64,000 nucleotides of DNA from an uncultured Chitinophagaceae bacterium (GCA_937958995.1 CALGAP010000009.1:372001-436000), one strand, 5' to 3'. Shown: positions 42,511 through 52,770, counted from the first letter of the stretch. Notes: generated by a model not told the origin, from the sequence alone. Translations and numbers: made by a program.

Positions 42511-44655
42511 ATGAAGGAGAAAATATTATATCTCTTGTGGTCTATTTATCGGGAGATCGTTTATTCCGGCCTTGAAGACGGCATAACCCGCGATGCCCGG
42601 AAGAAGATCATCCGGTTTAACCAGTTCACCATGCTGGCCCTGCTGGTGAATTTCCTCTCCGTCATTTCCTATTTCTATCATAAGCTGTACATCAGTGCCC
42701 TTGTCAACATCACTTCCGCCTATTTCTTTTTACTGGCCTTTTACCTGGGCTCGCGCAAGCGCCTGGAAGCCGGACGTATCCTGGCGGTGGTGAATGTGAA
42801 CGCCTATCTTATAATCATCAGCTATATCGAAGGTCTGCGCGCGGGCGAATACCTTTTGTTTTTTCCCTACTTCCTGGTACTGACCTTCCTGGTGAGCCTG
42901 CGAAGAAATTTCCGCGAACTGATCATCGTTTATACCATCACAGTCATTTCATCAATCGTGTGTTTGAAATACCTGCCGTATGTGAACACGGAGATACAGG
43001 TAATCAACGCGCAATTATATGAAAGACTATACAGCTCCAACCTGGTGATTTCACTGGCCATGACCATCATATTCTCTTACGCCATTCTGCGCGTAAACAA
43101 GGATAATGAGGTGGCCATACTGCAGGAGAAAAAATTTGGTGATACCATCTTCAATACTTCACTCGACGGTGTATTCATTATTTATAAGCAATCGAACATT
43201 ATCGCGAGCGTAAACCAGCGCGCGCTTGAATTATTCGATCTGCAAGAAAAGAGAGAAATAGAAGGTACTTCTATCGAAAACTGGTTCGATGAAGAACAGA
43301 TCGCCAAATTTCAGTCGGTAAGACTGAGCGATAATGATGAAAACCGCAACTGGCAGGGTGAATTGAGTTTTACCACCAAAACCGGCCGCGTGTTTTATGC
43401 TTTCGTGAGCGTGGTGCCCTTTGCTTACAAAGACGTCAAGTATACCAAGATCAGTATCCTGGATGTGTCGAACGTGAAGATGGCAGAATTTGAACTGATG
43501 AAGGCGAAAGAAAAAGCCGAGTCTGCGGCCAAAGCCAAATCGCGTTTCCTCAGCAATATGAGCCATGAACTGCGCACGCCGCTCAACGGCATAATTGGCG
43601 CATCGAATTTGTTGCTGCAGGAAGATCACCTGGCTGCACAGAAACCGCATCTCGATATCCTGAAGTTCTCGTCTGAGCATATGATGATGCTCATCAACGA
43701 TATTCTTGATTACAACAAGATTGAAGCCGGTAAACTGGAACTGGCAGAAGCGCCGGTAAATATGAAGGAGCTGATGCAAAAGATCGCTTCGCAGTTTGCC
43801 GGACAAATAAAAGCAAAAGGCCTCCATTTCAAGATCGATATAGACGACCGTCTGGATATGGAGTTTATTACCGATGAAACGAGGTTGAACCAGGTGTTGA
43901 GTAATCTATTGAGCAACGCGGTGAAGTTTACGCATACCGGCACCATTACATTGGCGGTGCGAAAACTCTTTTCTACCAGTTCGCTGGCCACGCTTCAATT
44001 TATCGTGATGGATACCGGCATTGGTATTCCTAAGAATAAACACAAGGAAATTTTTGAAAGCTTTACGCAGGCCGATGTCAACACAACGCGCAAATATGGC
44101 GGCACTGGCCTGGGGCTCGCCATCACCAAGAAAATCGTCAATAAATTCAACAGCGATCTTTTGCTCGAAAGTGAAGAAGGCAAAGGCAGCGCTTTCCACT
44201 TCACCGTGGAGTTCAAGATCAACGTGAACACACGCAAGCGTTATATCAACGAAGACAATGTAAAACTGCTGGAATCGCTGGATGGCATCAGGGTGCTGGT
44301 GGCCGAAGACAACCCGGTAAACTTATCAATTGCGCGCCGCTTCCTCACCAAGTGGGGCATACAGGTAGAGTCTGCTACCAATGGCCGCGAAGCGGTGGAA
44401 GTGTTCCGAAAGAGTCATTTCGACCTGGCATTGATCGATCTTGAAATGCCGGAGATGGATGGTGCAACAGCATTGAAAGAAATCCGCAAGTTAAACGCAA
44501 ATATTCCTATCGTGGCCTTTACTGCTGCAGTATACGACAATATGCAGGCAGACCTTCTTGAAAAAGGTTTCAACGATTTTATACACAAGCCTTTCAGGCC
44601 AGAAGACCTTCACTCCAAGATCAGGTATTTTGTAAGCGCGCAAAAAAGAGCGTGA
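42511..44655 (+). CDS. membrane-bound hybrid sensor histidine kinase
   Basis: 714 residues in order: a 6-7-span N-terminal membrane region (about 35-200), a PAS domain (about 210-330, FGDTIFNTSLDGVFIIYKQ), and a HisKA domain with acceptor H352 in FLSNMSHELRTPLNGIIGASN. The ATPase follows with DETRLNQVLSNLLSNAVKFT, DTGIGIPKNKHKEIFESF and YGGTGLGLAITKK. A C-terminal receiver has D643 in LALIDLEMPEMDG and lysine in FIHKPFRPEDL. The receiver needs a phosphotransfer protein, which the divergent Hpt gene 81 bases away supplies. The stimulus is unknown; the membrane region is not a named sensor domain that I recognise. Confidence 0.96.
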   Translation: MKEKILYLLWSIYREIVYSGLEDGITRDARKKIIRFNQFTMLALLVNFLSVISYFYHKLYISALVNITSAYFFLLAFYLGSRKRLEAGRILAVVNVNAYLIIISYIEGLRAGEYLLFFPYFLVLTFLVSLRRNFRELIIVYTITVISSIVCLKYLPYVNTEIQVINAQLYERLYSSNLVISLAMTIIFSYAILRVNKDNEVAILQEKKFGDTIFNTSLDGVFIIYKQSNIIASVNQRALELFDLQEKREIEGTSIENWFDEEQIAKFQSVRLSDNDENRNWQGELSFTTKTGRVFYAFVSVVPFAYKDVKYTKISILDVSNVKMAEFELMKAKEKAESAAKAKSRFLSNMSHELRTPLNGIIGASNLLLQEDHLAAQKPHLDILKFSSEHMMMLINDILDYNKIEAGKLELAEAPVNMKELMQKIASQFAGQIKAKGLHFKIDIDDRLDMEFITDETRLNQVLSNLLSNAVKFTHTGTITLAVRKLFSTSSLATLQFIVMDTGIGIPKNKHKEIFESFTQADVNTTRKYGGTGLGLAITKKIVNKFNSDLLLESEEGKGSAFHFTVEFKINVNTRKRYINEDNVKLLESLDGIRVLVAEDNPVNLSIARRFLTKWGIQVESATNGREAVEVFRKSHFDLALIDLEMPEMDGATALKEIRKLNANIPIVAFTAAVYDNMQADLLEKGFNDFIHKPFRPEDLHSKIRYFVSAQKRA

Positions 44656-44903
44656 TGCAATCTTATCATGTGATCATTTTTTAATTTCGGTTGGACTATA
44701 TAGTTATATCGTTAATTTATCTTGAATTTCATTCACGATAAATTGCATTGTCCTTCGCTACGTGAGCGGTTAATTTCGATTACAAGCGCCGCAGCACTCG
44801 ATCAGATTACTTCCTCTTTAACTAAGCTAAAAATGTTTGTTAGCGATTATCACAAAAATGTCATAACGCAGCAGGCAGGTACAGCCATTTAAGCTAAACA
44901 TCT

Positions 44904-47843
44904 ATGAGGAAAACTATTTTGTTTGTTCTTTTCATGATCGGTACTTTTTATTCCTGGGCACAGTATCAGACGGTGACAGGAAGAGTAACTGATCAGCGCA
45001 ACGGTCAGCCGCTGCCAGGCGTTACGGTTACGGGTAAGGGTACAAATATCTCCACCAGCACCGAGCCCGATGGTTCTTTCCGCCTTACCGTTCCAACTTC
45101 GGTTACCACACTGGTGTTTACCAGCGTAGGATTTGAAGCACTTGAAGCGTCCATTACAGGCGCCGAACTGAATGTGCAGCTGGCGATTGGAGAAAGTTCA
45201 CTTTCCGAAGTGGTGGTTACGGGTTACACCACTTCCAACAAACGACAGGTTGCGGGCTCCGTAACGCGTCTTGTAGCTGAGGAAGTGCGTTTACAGCCGA
45301 TCGGTTCATTCGACAAAGTGTTGCAGGGTAAAGTCCCCGGACTGCTTTCTCAATCGCAGACTGGTCAGCCTGGCGCGCCTGCTGTGGTGGTCATACGCGG
45401 TAAAGGCTCCATCAACGGCACCAACACACCATTGTATATTATGGATGGTGTGCAGGTGAATGCAGCTGATTTTGCTTCCATCAACCCCGGTGATATAGAA
45501 ACCTTCACCGTGTTGAAAGATGCATCGTCTACCGCTATATATGGTTCACGCGGCGCCAATGGCGTAATTGTCATCACCACCAAGAGAGGTTCACAAGGCC
45601 AAACGAGGATCAACTACGATGTGCAATACGGCTGGTCTGAGTTGCCGAAAAACAAGCTGGAGGTGATGAACAGCGCAGAAAAATTGCAGTACGAATTTTA
45701 CGACCGCGATTATTGGGGACCTAATCCTTTCGGCTGGACCCAGGAAGAGGTGGACAGCCTGAGTAAGGTGAACAACCATATCGAAGAACAATTATTTCAC
45801 AAAGGCCTCACGCAACAGCATCAGCTAAGTGCATCGGGTGGTAATGAAAGAACCAGGTTTTACATATCGGGTTCCATCTTCGACCAGGAAGGCCTGGTAA
45901 GAACTACCATGTTGAGAAGATATACCGGCCGCGCCAATATCGACAACTCTTTCGGTGATTTCAGAATTGGCCTTAATGCATCAATCGGTTATTCGCGCGG
46001 CGTAGGCACTTTGGAAAACGGCGCCTATATAGGCGAGCCGCTCAACGCCATCAGGTGGTTCAATCCCTACCTGAGCCTGCGCGATGAAAATGGCGAATAC
46101 CAGGACGACTACCTGCAAAGTCAGCCTAATCCACTTCGCGAGTTATTGGAAAACAGCAATCACACCGATCAGCTCAAAGGTGTGGGAAGCGCCTATGTTG
46201 AATGGAATATTCGCTGGATTCCCGGCCTGAAAGCGCGCACGCTATGGGGCATAGACTATACCAGCAATGAGACTACTAATTATTATGACCGCACAACCGA
46301 CCAGGGTTCGCAATCAGTAGGAGGTAATGGTCAGTTGGACAGGGCATACAACAAGACTTTCCGTTATACCGGCACCACTTCCTTGAACTATACAAAAAAC
46401 TGGGATGATCATGAATTGAGCGCTGGACTGTTTTATGAAATGGTGGAAAGTAAGACGCAGGGATTTGGTTTCAGTGGATTTGGTTTGGTAGGACCGTTCA
46501 AAAATGAGTCGGGCATTACTCCCGGCACTCCCGAAAATGGTTTTATTCCCGTTGTAAATGGCAATGTAACCACCAACGCGCTGGTGTCTTACTTCGCCGA
46601 TGTGGTATATGGTTACAAAGGAAAATACTATATCAATGCGGGCGCCCGCCGCGACGGTTCTTCGCGCCTGTCGAGAAATGACCGCTGGGCTAATTTCGGC
46701 CATGTGGGTGTGAGCTGGATTGTGAGCGACGAATACTTTTTGCAGAATGCCGCCAACTGGCTCGACGTGTTGAAGTTCAAAGCCAGCTATGGCTCTGTGG
46801 GCAGCCAGGGTGTGAATGACTTCGCTACCCGCGAATTGCTGAGCGCTACTTCGTACAATGGAGTAGGAGGGCTGGTGCTCACGAATTTCCCGCGCAATCT
46901 TACCTGGGAAAGAAAAGTAATGTTCAATACCGGTTTTGAATTCTCTTTATTCAAAGGCATATTGAACGGTACGGTCGAGTACTATAACAATACTACGCAA
47001 GACCTGTTTCTCGACCGGCAGTTGTCGCGCACATCAGGTTCGCAATCCATTACCAACAACCTGGGTAAACTGCGCAATAGTGGTGTTGAAGTTGGGGTAA
47101 ACGTGAACATCATCAGAAATACCAATTTCACCTGGTCGGTAGAAGCCAACTATTCATATAACAAGAACGAATTGCTGGACCAGAATGGACTGGAGAAAAA
47201 TATCACGGGTTTGTTTATCAACCAGGTTGGTCAGCCTATCAATTCACTTTACCTCGTGCGCTATGCCGGCGTTGATCCCGCCAATGGCGATGCTTTGTAT
47301 TATGAGCTAGACGGCAAGACTACTACCAATGTGTACGATCCTGATCATCGCGTATTATTAGGCACTACAGATCCTCCTCATTATGGCGGCTTCGGTACAA
47401 CACTCAACTACAAAGGTCTGCAACTGGAAGTATTGTTCAGCTACGCGTATGGCAATGTGATCTTCAACAACGATAGAACTAATATCGAAAACCCGATCTA
47501 TTGGTTCTCGAACCTGGCTAAGAGGATGCTCAACGAATGGAGACAGCCGGGTGATATTACTGATATTCCCAGCGCCTTCAGCGACTGGGTGGGTTCCACT
47601 TCGCGCTATGTGGAAAAAGGCGATTACCTGCGTCTCCGCAACGTAATGCTCAGCTATAGCCTGCCCCGCAAACTGTCTGAAAAACTGAAGATGAGAACAG
47701 CACGCATTTTTGCGCAGGGGCAAAACCTGCACGTATGGCATAATTTCCTGGGCTACGATCCTGAGATCACCACAGGTAACCTGATCGGTTCGCACTATCC
47801 GCAACTGAGGACTTTCACATTTGGACTGAACGTTGGTTTTTAA
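44904..47843 (+). CDS. SusC/RagA-family TonB-linked outer-membrane protein
   Basis: 979 residues: signal peptide ending YSWAQ, a carboxypeptidase-D-like domain (TVTGRVTDQRNGQPLPGVTVTGKG, FTSVGFE), TonB-box region SLSEVVVTGY, and plug motifs FDKVLQGKVPGL, PLYIMDGVQV and the SusC signature VLKDASSTAIYGSRGANGVIVITTKRG. A C-terminal barrel ends FGLNVGF. It imports an oligomeric nutrient with the lipoprotein of the next gene. No glycosidase, sulfatase or peptidase adjoins it, so the substrate cannot be inferred. Confidence 0.96.
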   Translation: MRKTILFVLFMIGTFYSWAQYQTVTGRVTDQRNGQPLPGVTVTGKGTNISTSTEPDGSFRLTVPTSVTTLVFTSVGFEALEASITGAELNVQLAIGESSLSEVVVTGYTTSNKRQVAGSVTRLVAEEVRLQPIGSFDKVLQGKVPGLLSQSQTGQPGAPAVVVIRGKGSINGTNTPLYIMDGVQVNAADFASINPGDIETFTVLKDASSTAIYGSRGANGVIVITTKRGSQGQTRINYDVQYGWSELPKNKLEVMNSAEKLQYEFYDRDYWGPNPFGWTQEEVDSLSKVNNHIEEQLFHKGLTQQHQLSASGGNERTRFYISGSIFDQEGLVRTTMLRRYTGRANIDNSFGDFRIGLNASIGYSRGVGTLENGAYIGEPLNAIRWFNPYLSLRDENGEYQDDYLQSQPNPLRELLENSNHTDQLKGVGSAYVEWNIRWIPGLKARTLWGIDYTSNETTNYYDRTTDQGSQSVGGNGQLDRAYNKTFRYTGTTSLNYTKNWDDHELSAGLFYEMVESKTQGFGFSGFGLVGPFKNESGITPGTPENGFIPVVNGNVTTNALVSYFADVVYGYKGKYYINAGARRDGSSRLSRNDRWANFGHVGVSWIVSDEYFLQNAANWLDVLKFKASYGSVGSQGVNDFATRELLSATSYNGVGGLVLTNFPRNLTWERKVMFNTGFEFSLFKGILNGTVEYYNNTTQDLFLDRQLSRTSGSQSITNNLGKLRNSGVEVGVNVNIIRNTNFTWSVEANYSYNKNELLDQNGLEKNITGLFINQVGQPINSLYLVRYAGVDPANGDALYYELDGKTTTNVYDPDHRVLLGTTDPPHYGGFGTTLNYKGLQLEVLFSYAYGNVIFNNDRTNIENPIYWFSNLAKRMLNEWRQPGDITDIPSAFSDWVGSTSRYVEKGDYLRLRNVMLSYSLPRKLSEKLKMRTARIFAQGQNLHVWHNFLGYDPEITTGNLIGSHYPQLRTFTFGLNVGF

Positions 47844-47860
47844 ATTCTAACAATACTGAT

Positions 47861-49297
47861 ATGTCAATAAAAAAGATAATTATAGCCATTCTGATGTACT
47901 CCAGTCTCAGCGCCTGCACCAAGATACTGGACAAGGAACCTGAGTCGACCCTCGATGGCGCCGAACGCTTCAATAGTATTGAAGACTATGAATTTTCACT
48001 GCTGGGTGCGTATGCGCTTTTCCGTGATACTGACTACTACGGCTCTTTCGACGGCAACTCCAATGCCTATGTAACATTACCCGATCTGTTGTCTGATAAT
48101 TTTTTTGAATCCATCGAATCGTTGGGAAATGAACGTGTGTTTTCGCGCTGGCGTTATACCAAAGATGAAACCCAGATTGAAAATACCTGGCTCGCCGCCT
48201 ACCGCATCATATCGCAGGCCAACCTGACTTTGCGCGGTATCGAGCGTTTTGAAGACAGCGATCCCGGCGCAGTTAACCGCATTCGCGGACAGGCGCTCGC
48301 TATCCGCGCCATGGTGCACTTTGACGTGATGCGTTACTGGGTGGAAGACTATGACCGTAACTCCACTGCTCCGGGCATACCTTATATCTCGGTGTTTGAC
48401 TACGAGCAAATGCCTTCCCGCGGCACAGTGAAGAGCACCTACGATCAAATACTGCAGGACCTGTATACTGCGTTGGGTAACTTTGAAGGTGTAGATTATC
48501 CTGTCAACACTATCGACAGGTCGCGCATGGATGAACATGTGGTGCATGCATTGCTTGCAAGAATTCATTTATACGCCAACCAACCCGACAGCGCCATCAA
48601 GTATGCAACGATGGTGATCGATGAATTTCCGCTGGCTTCCAAGGATCAGTTTGGTTTGATATGGAGAGATGCGTCGCTGGCCGAAGTGGTTTGGTCGTAT
48701 ACCTTTACTGCAGGACAGGGCCGCGTGGCAGGACATGTTTATGCTCCCGATATCAATGCAGCGCAGTATTATCCCAACCTCACTTTGTTGCAATCTTACG
48801 ACCCCGGCGATATTCGCTATGATGCCTACTTCAGGGACGTGCCCGACGACTACGGAGATCCCAGAACTACGCTGGTAAAATATGAAGCAAAGATTACGCA
48901 AATAGGAAAACCTGATGGCGTGGTAAACTTCAAAGCTTTCCGCACCGGGGAAATGTACCTGGTGAGAGCCGAAGCCTACCTGCGTAAGGGCGGTGCGTTT
49001 CAGACGCTGGCGATGGATGATCTGAACACGCTGCGTGCTGCGAGAATAGTTGGATATGTGCCCGAATCGCTCATCGGACCCGCGCTGGAAGAAGCAATTG
49101 CTTTTGAGCGCCGCAAAGAGCTGGTAGCAGAGGGACATCGTTGGTTTGATCTGAAGCGTACAACCCGCACCATCAACAGAACATTTTGTACTAGTTTCTG
49201 CACGCTGTTGCCTAACGACCGTGCCTGGACCTGGCCTATTCCACAGCCGGAGTTAGATGCCAATCCCAACATCAGGCCGCAAAATACCGGATGGTAA
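47861..49297 (+). CDS. SusD/RagB-family substrate-binding lipoprotein
   Basis: 478 residues: lipoprotein signal KKIIIAILMYSSLSAC followed by TKILDKEPEST, the usual start of SusD proteins. Helical TPR-like part contains LAAYRIISQANLTLRGIERF, RGQALAIRAMVHFDVMRYW and HVVHALLARIHLYANQPDSAIKYA. The C-terminus has RTGEMYLVRAEAYLRKG, FERRKELVAEGHRWFDLKR and ends PIPQPELDANPNIRPQNTGW. It caps the SusC-type protein encoded 17 bases upstream. Confidence 0.96.
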   Translation: MSIKKIIIAILMYSSLSACTKILDKEPESTLDGAERFNSIEDYEFSLLGAYALFRDTDYYGSFDGNSNAYVTLPDLLSDNFFESIESLGNERVFSRWRYTKDETQIENTWLAAYRIISQANLTLRGIERFEDSDPGAVNRIRGQALAIRAMVHFDVMRYWVEDYDRNSTAPGIPYISVFDYEQMPSRGTVKSTYDQILQDLYTALGNFEGVDYPVNTIDRSRMDEHVVHALLARIHLYANQPDSAIKYATMVIDEFPLASKDQFGLIWRDASLAEVVWSYTFTAGQGRVAGHVYAPDINAAQYYPNLTLLQSYDPGDIRYDAYFRDVPDDYGDPRTTLVKYEAKITQIGKPDGVVNFKAFRTGEMYLVRAEAYLRKGGAFQTLAMDDLNTLRAARIVGYVPESLIGPALEEAIAFERRKELVAEGHRWFDLKRTTRTINRTFCTSFCTLLPNDRAWTWPIPQPELDANPNIRPQNTGW

Positions 49298-49317
49298 TAC
49301 CCAAATAAGTGAAGATC

Positions 49318-49354
49318 AAACTTATCATGGTGTTCAACCATGATAAGTTTTTTT
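49318..49354 (+). terminator. terminator of the SusCD operon
   Basis: AAACTTATCATGG (49318-49330) pairs perfectly with CCATGATAAGTTT (49338-49350), with a run of seven T. Strong rho-independent terminator just after the SusD stop. Confidence 0.94.
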
Positions 49355-49699
49355 ATTGTTACTGTGCAAGCGGTCATTTTTAATGATCACTGCTCTGGCA
49401 TTTCCGGAAATTTTTATGATCTTCGTCCATCAGTTGGTCCCACCGGGCCAAAGAGTAATAGCCAAAAAAATTAAAGCCATGAGAAAACAAAATTCTATCA
49501 CTCTTCGTTCAAATCCACGCGCCCGTGCGTCAAGCCCTCAACAATTCGGGGAGTCAACAACTGCCACCCGTTTAGAAGAAATAACGGACTAAACGAATTT
49601 TAAAAATCATAAATAAACTTATTTCCAGGAACTACTGACCTCACAGCAATCCTCCTGGAGATATATGCGGTTGCTGTTGTAAATTTTCTCATGTGACTC
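49355..49699. other. gap between two hairpins with one short open frame
   Basis: After the SusCD terminator there are about 345 bases before the next hairpin. An ATG at 49479 opens a 37-codon frame (MRKQNSITLRSNPRARASSP, ending at TAA/TGA-type stop 49592), of unknown validity. A 7-bp repeat ACAGCAA/TTGCTGT lies at about 49637-49671. No other gene seen. Confidence 0.35.
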
Positions 49700-49731
49700 G
49701 CAGCCCCGGCTCTCCGGGGCTGCCCGTTTTT
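49700..49731. terminator. GC-rich terminator hairpin near the end of the OmpA/TSP3 gene
   Basis: GCAGCCCCGG (49700-49709) and CCGGGGCTGC (49714-49723) form a perfect 10-bp stem with a 4-base loop, followed on the plus strand by CCGTTTTTC. The U-tract lies on the plus side, although the adjacent gene ends here from the minus side. Confidence 0.85.
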
Positions 49732-51807
49732 CTATTGATAACTCAATTTGAGTTCCACTCGCCTGTTCAACGCTCGTCCGCCTACATACTTGTTGTTTCC
49801 GATGGGGCGGCTTTCGCCATAGCCTCGGGTAGTCATGCGGCTGGGGTCGATACCTTTGTTGATCAGGTAGGTTTTCACCGAGTTGGCGCGGCGGATTGAG
49901 AGGTCGAGATTGCGTGAGGCCTTGCCTACATCGTCGGTATGACCTTCGATGGTAAGGTGCAGGTTGGGATCGGCCTGCAGCTGCTCAGCAATGAAGTCGA
50001 GCTGCTCATAAGATACCTCCAATATGGTTGCGCTCTTGGTGACGAAGAATATCTTGCGTGCCGCAAGGTTTACGGAGTTAACCACCTCGGGTTTTACCTC
50101 CGGACAGCCACCGAGCTCGATGCTGCCACGCAAGTGGGGACATTTATCTTCATCATCATTCAGGCCATCGCCATCGCTGTCGGGAGCAGGACAGCCATTG
50201 AAATTTTTTGAGCCTTTTTCATCCGGACATTTATCGTCTTTGTCGGGCACACCATCGCCATCTTTATCGGGGCAACCAATCAAGGCAATTTCACCGGGTT
50301 CATCAGGACATTCGTCCTTATCATCGGTCACGCCGTCCTTGTCCCTGTCGTTTTCAACAGGCACTTCTTTCACCTGTTCCTGCTTTTTCTTCTTATTGTT
50401 TTTAGCAGGCTGGAATACGGGTATATGCACGCCTACATGTACATCCATTCCCTGTATCCGGTCTTTGCCAAAGAGGTTTGACAATACAGATGAAGAACCG
50501 GCAAAGACGGGTCCCAGGCGAAAGCCGGCACCTGCGCTGAACTGGTCTTCCATGTTATAATATACCGGCACATAAATGCTGAACCATTTCTTTTCAAGAC
50601 GCGGGGTCACGGTAAAAGAAGTGGCGTAGTGCGCGCTGAGCGCATTCTTGCTTTTCGACACCATATTGATCACGGCGCCGGCATTGATGAATAGTCTTTT
50701 GTAAATATGATAATCCACATCAGCTCGGATGGCCATGGGTAGTTTCACATTCAGGTTTTCTTTCCATGCCTGCGGATCAAGAATGCCGTTTACTTCCAGG
50801 CGGTCGAAGTATTGATCATAATCTTCTCCATCGGCTTTCTTGAATTCATCAGCATTGAAGCCGCTGCCATCCACCAGGTAAGTATTGCCATGCGGCGAGT
50901 TTTTATAACGTACATATCCGAAATCTGTAACTGCTACGCTCATTCGCAATTTGTAAGGAGTCTGGTCATTATCGAGCCAGGTGGTACGTGCACCTGAATC
51001 TTTTTTACCACCGGGTTCCCATTCCCATACCAGTCCCGCGTCAATGCCCCAACCACCGCGTGAGGCGCTGCCGCTGATGCCATCCCATATCCGGCCATCT
51101 TGCAGGTCGTCGATATTGGAGGAATATTGCACGGTCATATCACCGGCGAGATTATTGAAATTTTTCGCTGCGTCGATATTATACAGCAAGGTATTGGTAT
51201 GCACAGAGCCGATGCCGATACCATGAACGTATTTACCGGTAACTCCCAGTTTCAAGGTGCTGTTATCGGTCTGTTTTACAATCCTGCCATAAGTGAGTCC
51301 AGCCTCGGCAAACGCATGAATTTTCAATTGCACATTTTTTTCTGCCAGATCAGTATCCCACACGCCATCATCGCTGTTGAAGAAATGAAAGCCGGTATTG
51401 CTCAGATTGTACGAATTGGCAAGGCTTCGCATGCGGGTAGTAAAGCCCAGGCCGCTGCGCGGACTCAACGTCATCAGGAACGAAGGCCCCATAATATCGG
51501 TATTGAGCCACAGCTTCTTGGTCTCATTAGGAGTATTCACCTTGAAATAATGCGTGCCTTCACGCAGGTCGGAGAGGTCGAAATGAAAAAGCTTTTTCTT
51601 GTCCAGCTCGTAGGCATTGTTGCCGATCAACGAGCTCACTGACACCAGGTTCACATCAACTTTATATTTGCTGCCTGCAACGTTGGCAGGATTGAAAAGC
51701 AGGCTTTGGGTGCCCGCATAGTTGTCATAAACGTAGCCGTTGTATTGCTGTGAAAATGCGGAAAAGGCCATCAGGCCGGCTGCTACCAGGAGTAGAGATC
51801 TTTTCAT
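49732..51807 (-). CDS. DUF5723-type outer-membrane protein with TSP3 repeats and OmpA domain
   Basis: 691 residues: signal peptide ending SAFSQ; an N-terminal DUF5723-like beta-barrel (SLLFNPANVAGSKYKVDVNL, HAFAEAGLTYGRIVKQ, GPVFAGSSSVLSNLFG); then calcium-binding thrombospondin type 3 repeats (DRDKDGVTDDKDECPD, DKDGDGVPDKDDKCPD, DSDGDGLNDDEDKCPH) around residues 500-560. The C-terminal OmpA peptidoglycan-binding domain has LTIEGHTDDVGKASRNLDLSIRRANSVKTYL and SRMTTRGYGESRPI. It links outer membrane to cell wall. It has no operon partner. Confidence 0.94.
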   Translation of the reverse strand: MKRSLLLVAAGLMAFSAFSQQYNGYVYDNYAGTQSLLFNPANVAGSKYKVDVNLVSVSSLIGNNAYELDKKKLFHFDLSDLREGTHYFKVNTPNETKKLWLNTDIMGPSFLMTLSPRSGLGFTTRMRSLANSYNLSNTGFHFFNSDDGVWDTDLAEKNVQLKIHAFAEAGLTYGRIVKQTDNSTLKLGVTGKYVHGIGIGSVHTNTLLYNIDAAKNFNNLAGDMTVQYSSNIDDLQDGRIWDGISGSASRGGWGIDAGLVWEWEPGGKKDSGARTTWLDNDQTPYKLRMSVAVTDFGYVRYKNSPHGNTYLVDGSGFNADEFKKADGEDYDQYFDRLEVNGILDPQAWKENLNVKLPMAIRADVDYHIYKRLFINAGAVINMVSKSKNALSAHYATSFTVTPRLEKKWFSIYVPVYYNMEDQFSAGAGFRLGPVFAGSSSVLSNLFGKDRIQGMDVHVGVHIPVFQPAKNNKKKKQEQVKEVPVENDRDKDGVTDDKDECPDEPGEIALIGCPDKDGDGVPDKDDKCPDEKGSKNFNGCPAPDSDGDGLNDDEDKCPHLRGSIELGGCPEVKPEVVNSVNLAARKIFFVTKSATILEVSYEQLDFIAEQLQADPNLHLTIEGHTDDVGKASRNLDLSIRRANSVKTYLINKGIDPSRMTTRGYGESRPIGNNKYVGGRALNRRVELKLSYQ

Positions 51808-51925
51808 TTCGACAGGATTTTGGATTTAAAGGCTGATATATAACGTGTTCGACGGAATTCAAGTATAAATGCGCAGAAAAAATCCGCGATAACCCTCCCG
51901 CCTCGGGGTCATACCTTATGGAACG

Positions 51926-51968
51926 CATACATAGTTGTATGTAGCTGAGGCTTTTCCAAGTATTTTTG
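51926..51968 (+). promoter_or_regulatory. promoter region of the rhomboid gene
   Basis: TATTTTTG (51961-51968) matches the -7 consensus and lies about 35 bases before the ATG at 52003. Upstream is a perfect palindrome CATACA-TAGT-TGTATG (51926-51941) that could be an operator. Confidence 0.5.
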
Positions 51969-52002
51969 CCGGAACAGCATTTGCATACCCAACTCAAAAA
52001 TT

Positions 52003-52770
52003 ATGTTTCTCCCCATTGGCGACGATAACCGCGACCGGCGTAGTACCCCTTATATCAATTACCTGCTTATAGCAGCCAACATATTGGTTTTCGTGTTCTG
52101 GCAGGATATGGGCAACAACCTGCAGGTAATGTTTGCCTACTCCACCGTGCCCGCCGAAATTCTCACCGGGCAGGATATCGTCACCAGTCCCACCATCGTG
52201 CTCGATCCGCTCACCGGTCATCGCTTTGAAATGCCGGGACTGGGGCCTACCAACATACCTGTGTATCTTACCCTTATCACTTCTATGTTTATGCATGGAG
52301 GCTGGGCGCATCTTGGCGGCAACATGCTTTTTCTCTGGATCTTTGGCGACAACCTCGAAGATGAAATGGGGCATGGCAGCTATCTCATTTTTTATTTGCT
52401 CTGCGGCATACTGGCCGCCCTGGCCCATGTGTTCAGTACAGCCTTCTTTGGACAAGATGAATTGATGCCCAGCTTGGGCGCTTCGGGTGCTATTTCGGGT
52501 GTGCTGGGCGGTTATATGCTGCAACACCCCACGCGTGCTGTTCATGTGTGGATGCTGTTCACCATCATCTCAGTGCCCGCATTTATTGCGGTGGGCATCT
52601 GGTTCGTGTTCCAGGTGGTGCATGGACTTGGCGCATTGGGTGGCGAAGAAACAGGCGGCGTTGCTTATGCCGCGCACATCGGCGGATTTATTGCGGGCTT
52701 ATTGCTGGTGAAATTTTTCGCGAGGCGTGTTGTGCCCGAAAGACGAAGAAGTACGCGCCGGTATTTATAA
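52003..52770 (+). CDS. rhomboid-family intramembrane serine protease
   Basis: 255 residues with about six spans. Catalytic serine S161 in LGASGAISGVLGGY and catalytic histidine H225 in YAAHIGGFIAGLL; a HGGWAHLGGNMLFLWIFG motif near residue 98 precedes them, as in bacterial rhomboids. The enzyme cleaves membrane-protein segments within the bilayer. A loop with Asp/Pro-rich sequence (residues 50-85) follows span 1. The C-terminus is basic (RRVVPERRRSTRR). Confidence 0.96.
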   Translation: MFLPIGDDNRDRRSTPYINYLLIAANILVFVFWQDMGNNLQVMFAYSTVPAEILTGQDIVTSPTIVLDPLTGHRFEMPGLGPTNIPVYLTLITSMFMHGGWAHLGGNMLFLWIFGDNLEDEMGHGSYLIFYLLCGILAALAHVFSTAFFGQDELMPSLGASGAISGVLGGYMLQHPTRAVHVWMLFTIISVPAFIAVGIWFVFQVVHGLGALGGEETGGVAYAAHIGGFIAGLLLVKFFARRVVPERRRSTRRYL

